Assembly: GCA_963696325.1 (NCBI GenBank)
Contig: CAVOJV010000001.1
Span: 67,993 to 131,992, forward strand
Direction: 5' to 3'
Source: CAVOJV01 sp963696325
GTDB lineage: Bacteria; Pseudomonadota; Gammaproteobacteria; Competibacterales; Competibacteraceae
Length of the DNA: 64,000 nucleotides
Positions 63,216 to 64,000 of this stretch are shown here, piece after piece. Made by a program: the position numbers and the translations under genes. Every line of letters starts with the position of its first letter. Within the stretch, counting starts at the first letter, position 1. The notes under the pieces are model-generated. The model did not search any database, was not told the origin of the DNA, and worked only from the letters and a program-made list of their open reading frames with translations.

Positions 63216-64000
63216 TTAGTGGTAATACCGAGGTCCGCGGATATGGGGATGCTCGATAGGGGGTGACTCCGCTGAAGTGGAGGGGGTCAGCAGGGGTCGA
63301 CGGTCGAGTCCGTGCTTGAGAATGGACTCGATACTCTTGTAGCTGCAGCTACCGATGGCCAAGGCCCGCTCACAGGCGGCTTCGAGCCGCGTGGGGTCAT
63401 AGGCTTTGCCGAGACGCAGGAGGCCCAGACCAGCGCGGAAGCCTTGGTGGGGGTGTAAACGGGAGCACAGGATACTGGCGACCGCTGCCGCCGTGGCAGG
63501 GCCGATCTGGGTGGCCCAGTTGAGGAGTCGTTCCGGGGTCCCCTCGGCGTAGGCTTGATGCGAGGGTGGCAGGTGCTCGGTCAGGGTGGTGTGGTGGCCT
63601 TTTTGATAGGAGCGGATATGACTGGCCACGCGCTGGCCCTTATGGAGCACCTGTACGGTGGTAACGGTAAACTTGGCGTCCAGTGACTGCCCTACTAGAC
63701 GGTAAGGCACGGAGTAGTAATGCTGGTCGACCTCGATGTGATAATCGAGGGGCACTTTGATTTTCTTCCACTCCGCAAACTCATAAGGGGTGGTGGGTAG
63801 TGATTTCAGCGCAGCTCGTTCGAGCGACTCGAATACGCTGCGGCGGGTGCCGGGTAGCTTTTTAAAGCCGGGGTGTTTAGCTCTTCGAGCAGGCGGTGGA
63901 TCTCGGCATTGAGTTCGGCCAGGCTAAAAAAAGTGTGCTTGCGTAAGCGCGCCAAGATCCAGCGTTCCACGACTTGCACGGCGACTTCCACTTTCGCCTT
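63216..64000 (-). pseudogene. istA: IS21-family transposase IstA (partial, frameshifted)
   Basis: The C-terminal part of IstA. KAKVEVAVQVVERWILARLRKHTFFSLAELNAEI reads in from the window edge and then breaks after LLEELNT at a CCCC run (63870-63873). The next frame continues LPGTRRSVFESLERAALKSLPTTPYEFAEWKKIK and PLDYHIEVDQHYYSVPYRLVGQSLDAKFT to the stop at 63216. One missing C would explain the break. The catalytic core lies outside the window. Confidence 0.82.

Larger units (their letters stand above)
62345..64000 (-). mobile_element. Second IS21-family element (runs off the window)
   Basis: istB, istA and one terminus are visible. The end holds two direct repeats on the minus strand, both starting GGTGGCAG and ending near TTAAA(C/T)TA (about 62347-62393), the multiple terminal repeats typical of IS21. 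The proteins are only distantly related to those at 54926-57239, so this is a different element, not a second copy. Confidence 0.8.

Overview
The window looks like a chromosomal segment of a gammaproteobacterium. The evidence is the conserved run mutL-miaA-hfq-hflX-hflK-hflC-DUF2065-hisZ-purA, followed by rnr-rlmB and by rpsF-rpsR-rplI-dnaB-alr-radA, all on the minus strand and in an order typical of that class. HisZ and an endonuclease-type MutL argue against an enteric bacterium and fit an early-branching lineage (Chromatiales-like or Competibacter-like), but I cannot fix the genus from sequence alone.

Bases 1-51,560 are ordinary housekeeping chromosome. 1-3,311: osmoregulated periplasmic glucan synthesis (opgG, an unassigned reading frame, opgH). 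3,464-7,826: divergent acvB-like and mprF-like genes, predicted to remove and add amino acids on phosphatidylglycerol. 7,844-10,475: glk and pgm. 10,788-14,725: DUF485-actP acetate uptake plus a cNMP/CBS/nucleotidyltransferase protein. 16,517-23,888: fba and the rpsF-to-radA cluster. 24,198-26,189: a long acyl-CoA:acetate CoA-transferase. 26,209-41,386: rlmB, rnr, a tRNA-Leu, then purA back to dapA. 41,558-45,324: gcvR, phoH-like, perM-like and a yajG-like lipoprotein gene. 45,868-50,571: the prkA-yeaH-spoVR operon, with a sigma-54 promoter and an NtrC-type site seen upstream. 50,693-51,532: mepA.

From 51,564 to the window end (about 12.4 kb) everything recognisable is mobile DNA. There is a group IIC-type intron placed just after the mepA terminator hairpin, an IS91-type remnant, an IS21-type istB remnant, a complete IS21-family element, a recombinase-in-trio (RIT) element, an IS200 element, an IS200 remnant, an ISAzo13-type remnant and a second IS21-family element running off the end. 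No cargo genes were seen, so this is a nested insertion hot spot rather than a classic island.

Four genes (glk, yajG-like, ritA and the terminal istA) are broken by one-base shifts, three of them in short homopolymers. This may be draft-sequence error rather than real decay, and it also bears on whether the frame before opgH is a separate gene. The best candidates for new biology are the sigma-54/NtrC control of prkA, the opgG-opgH intervening frame, the acvB/small membrane ORF/mprF locus, and the terminator-targeting intron that opens the mobile cluster.
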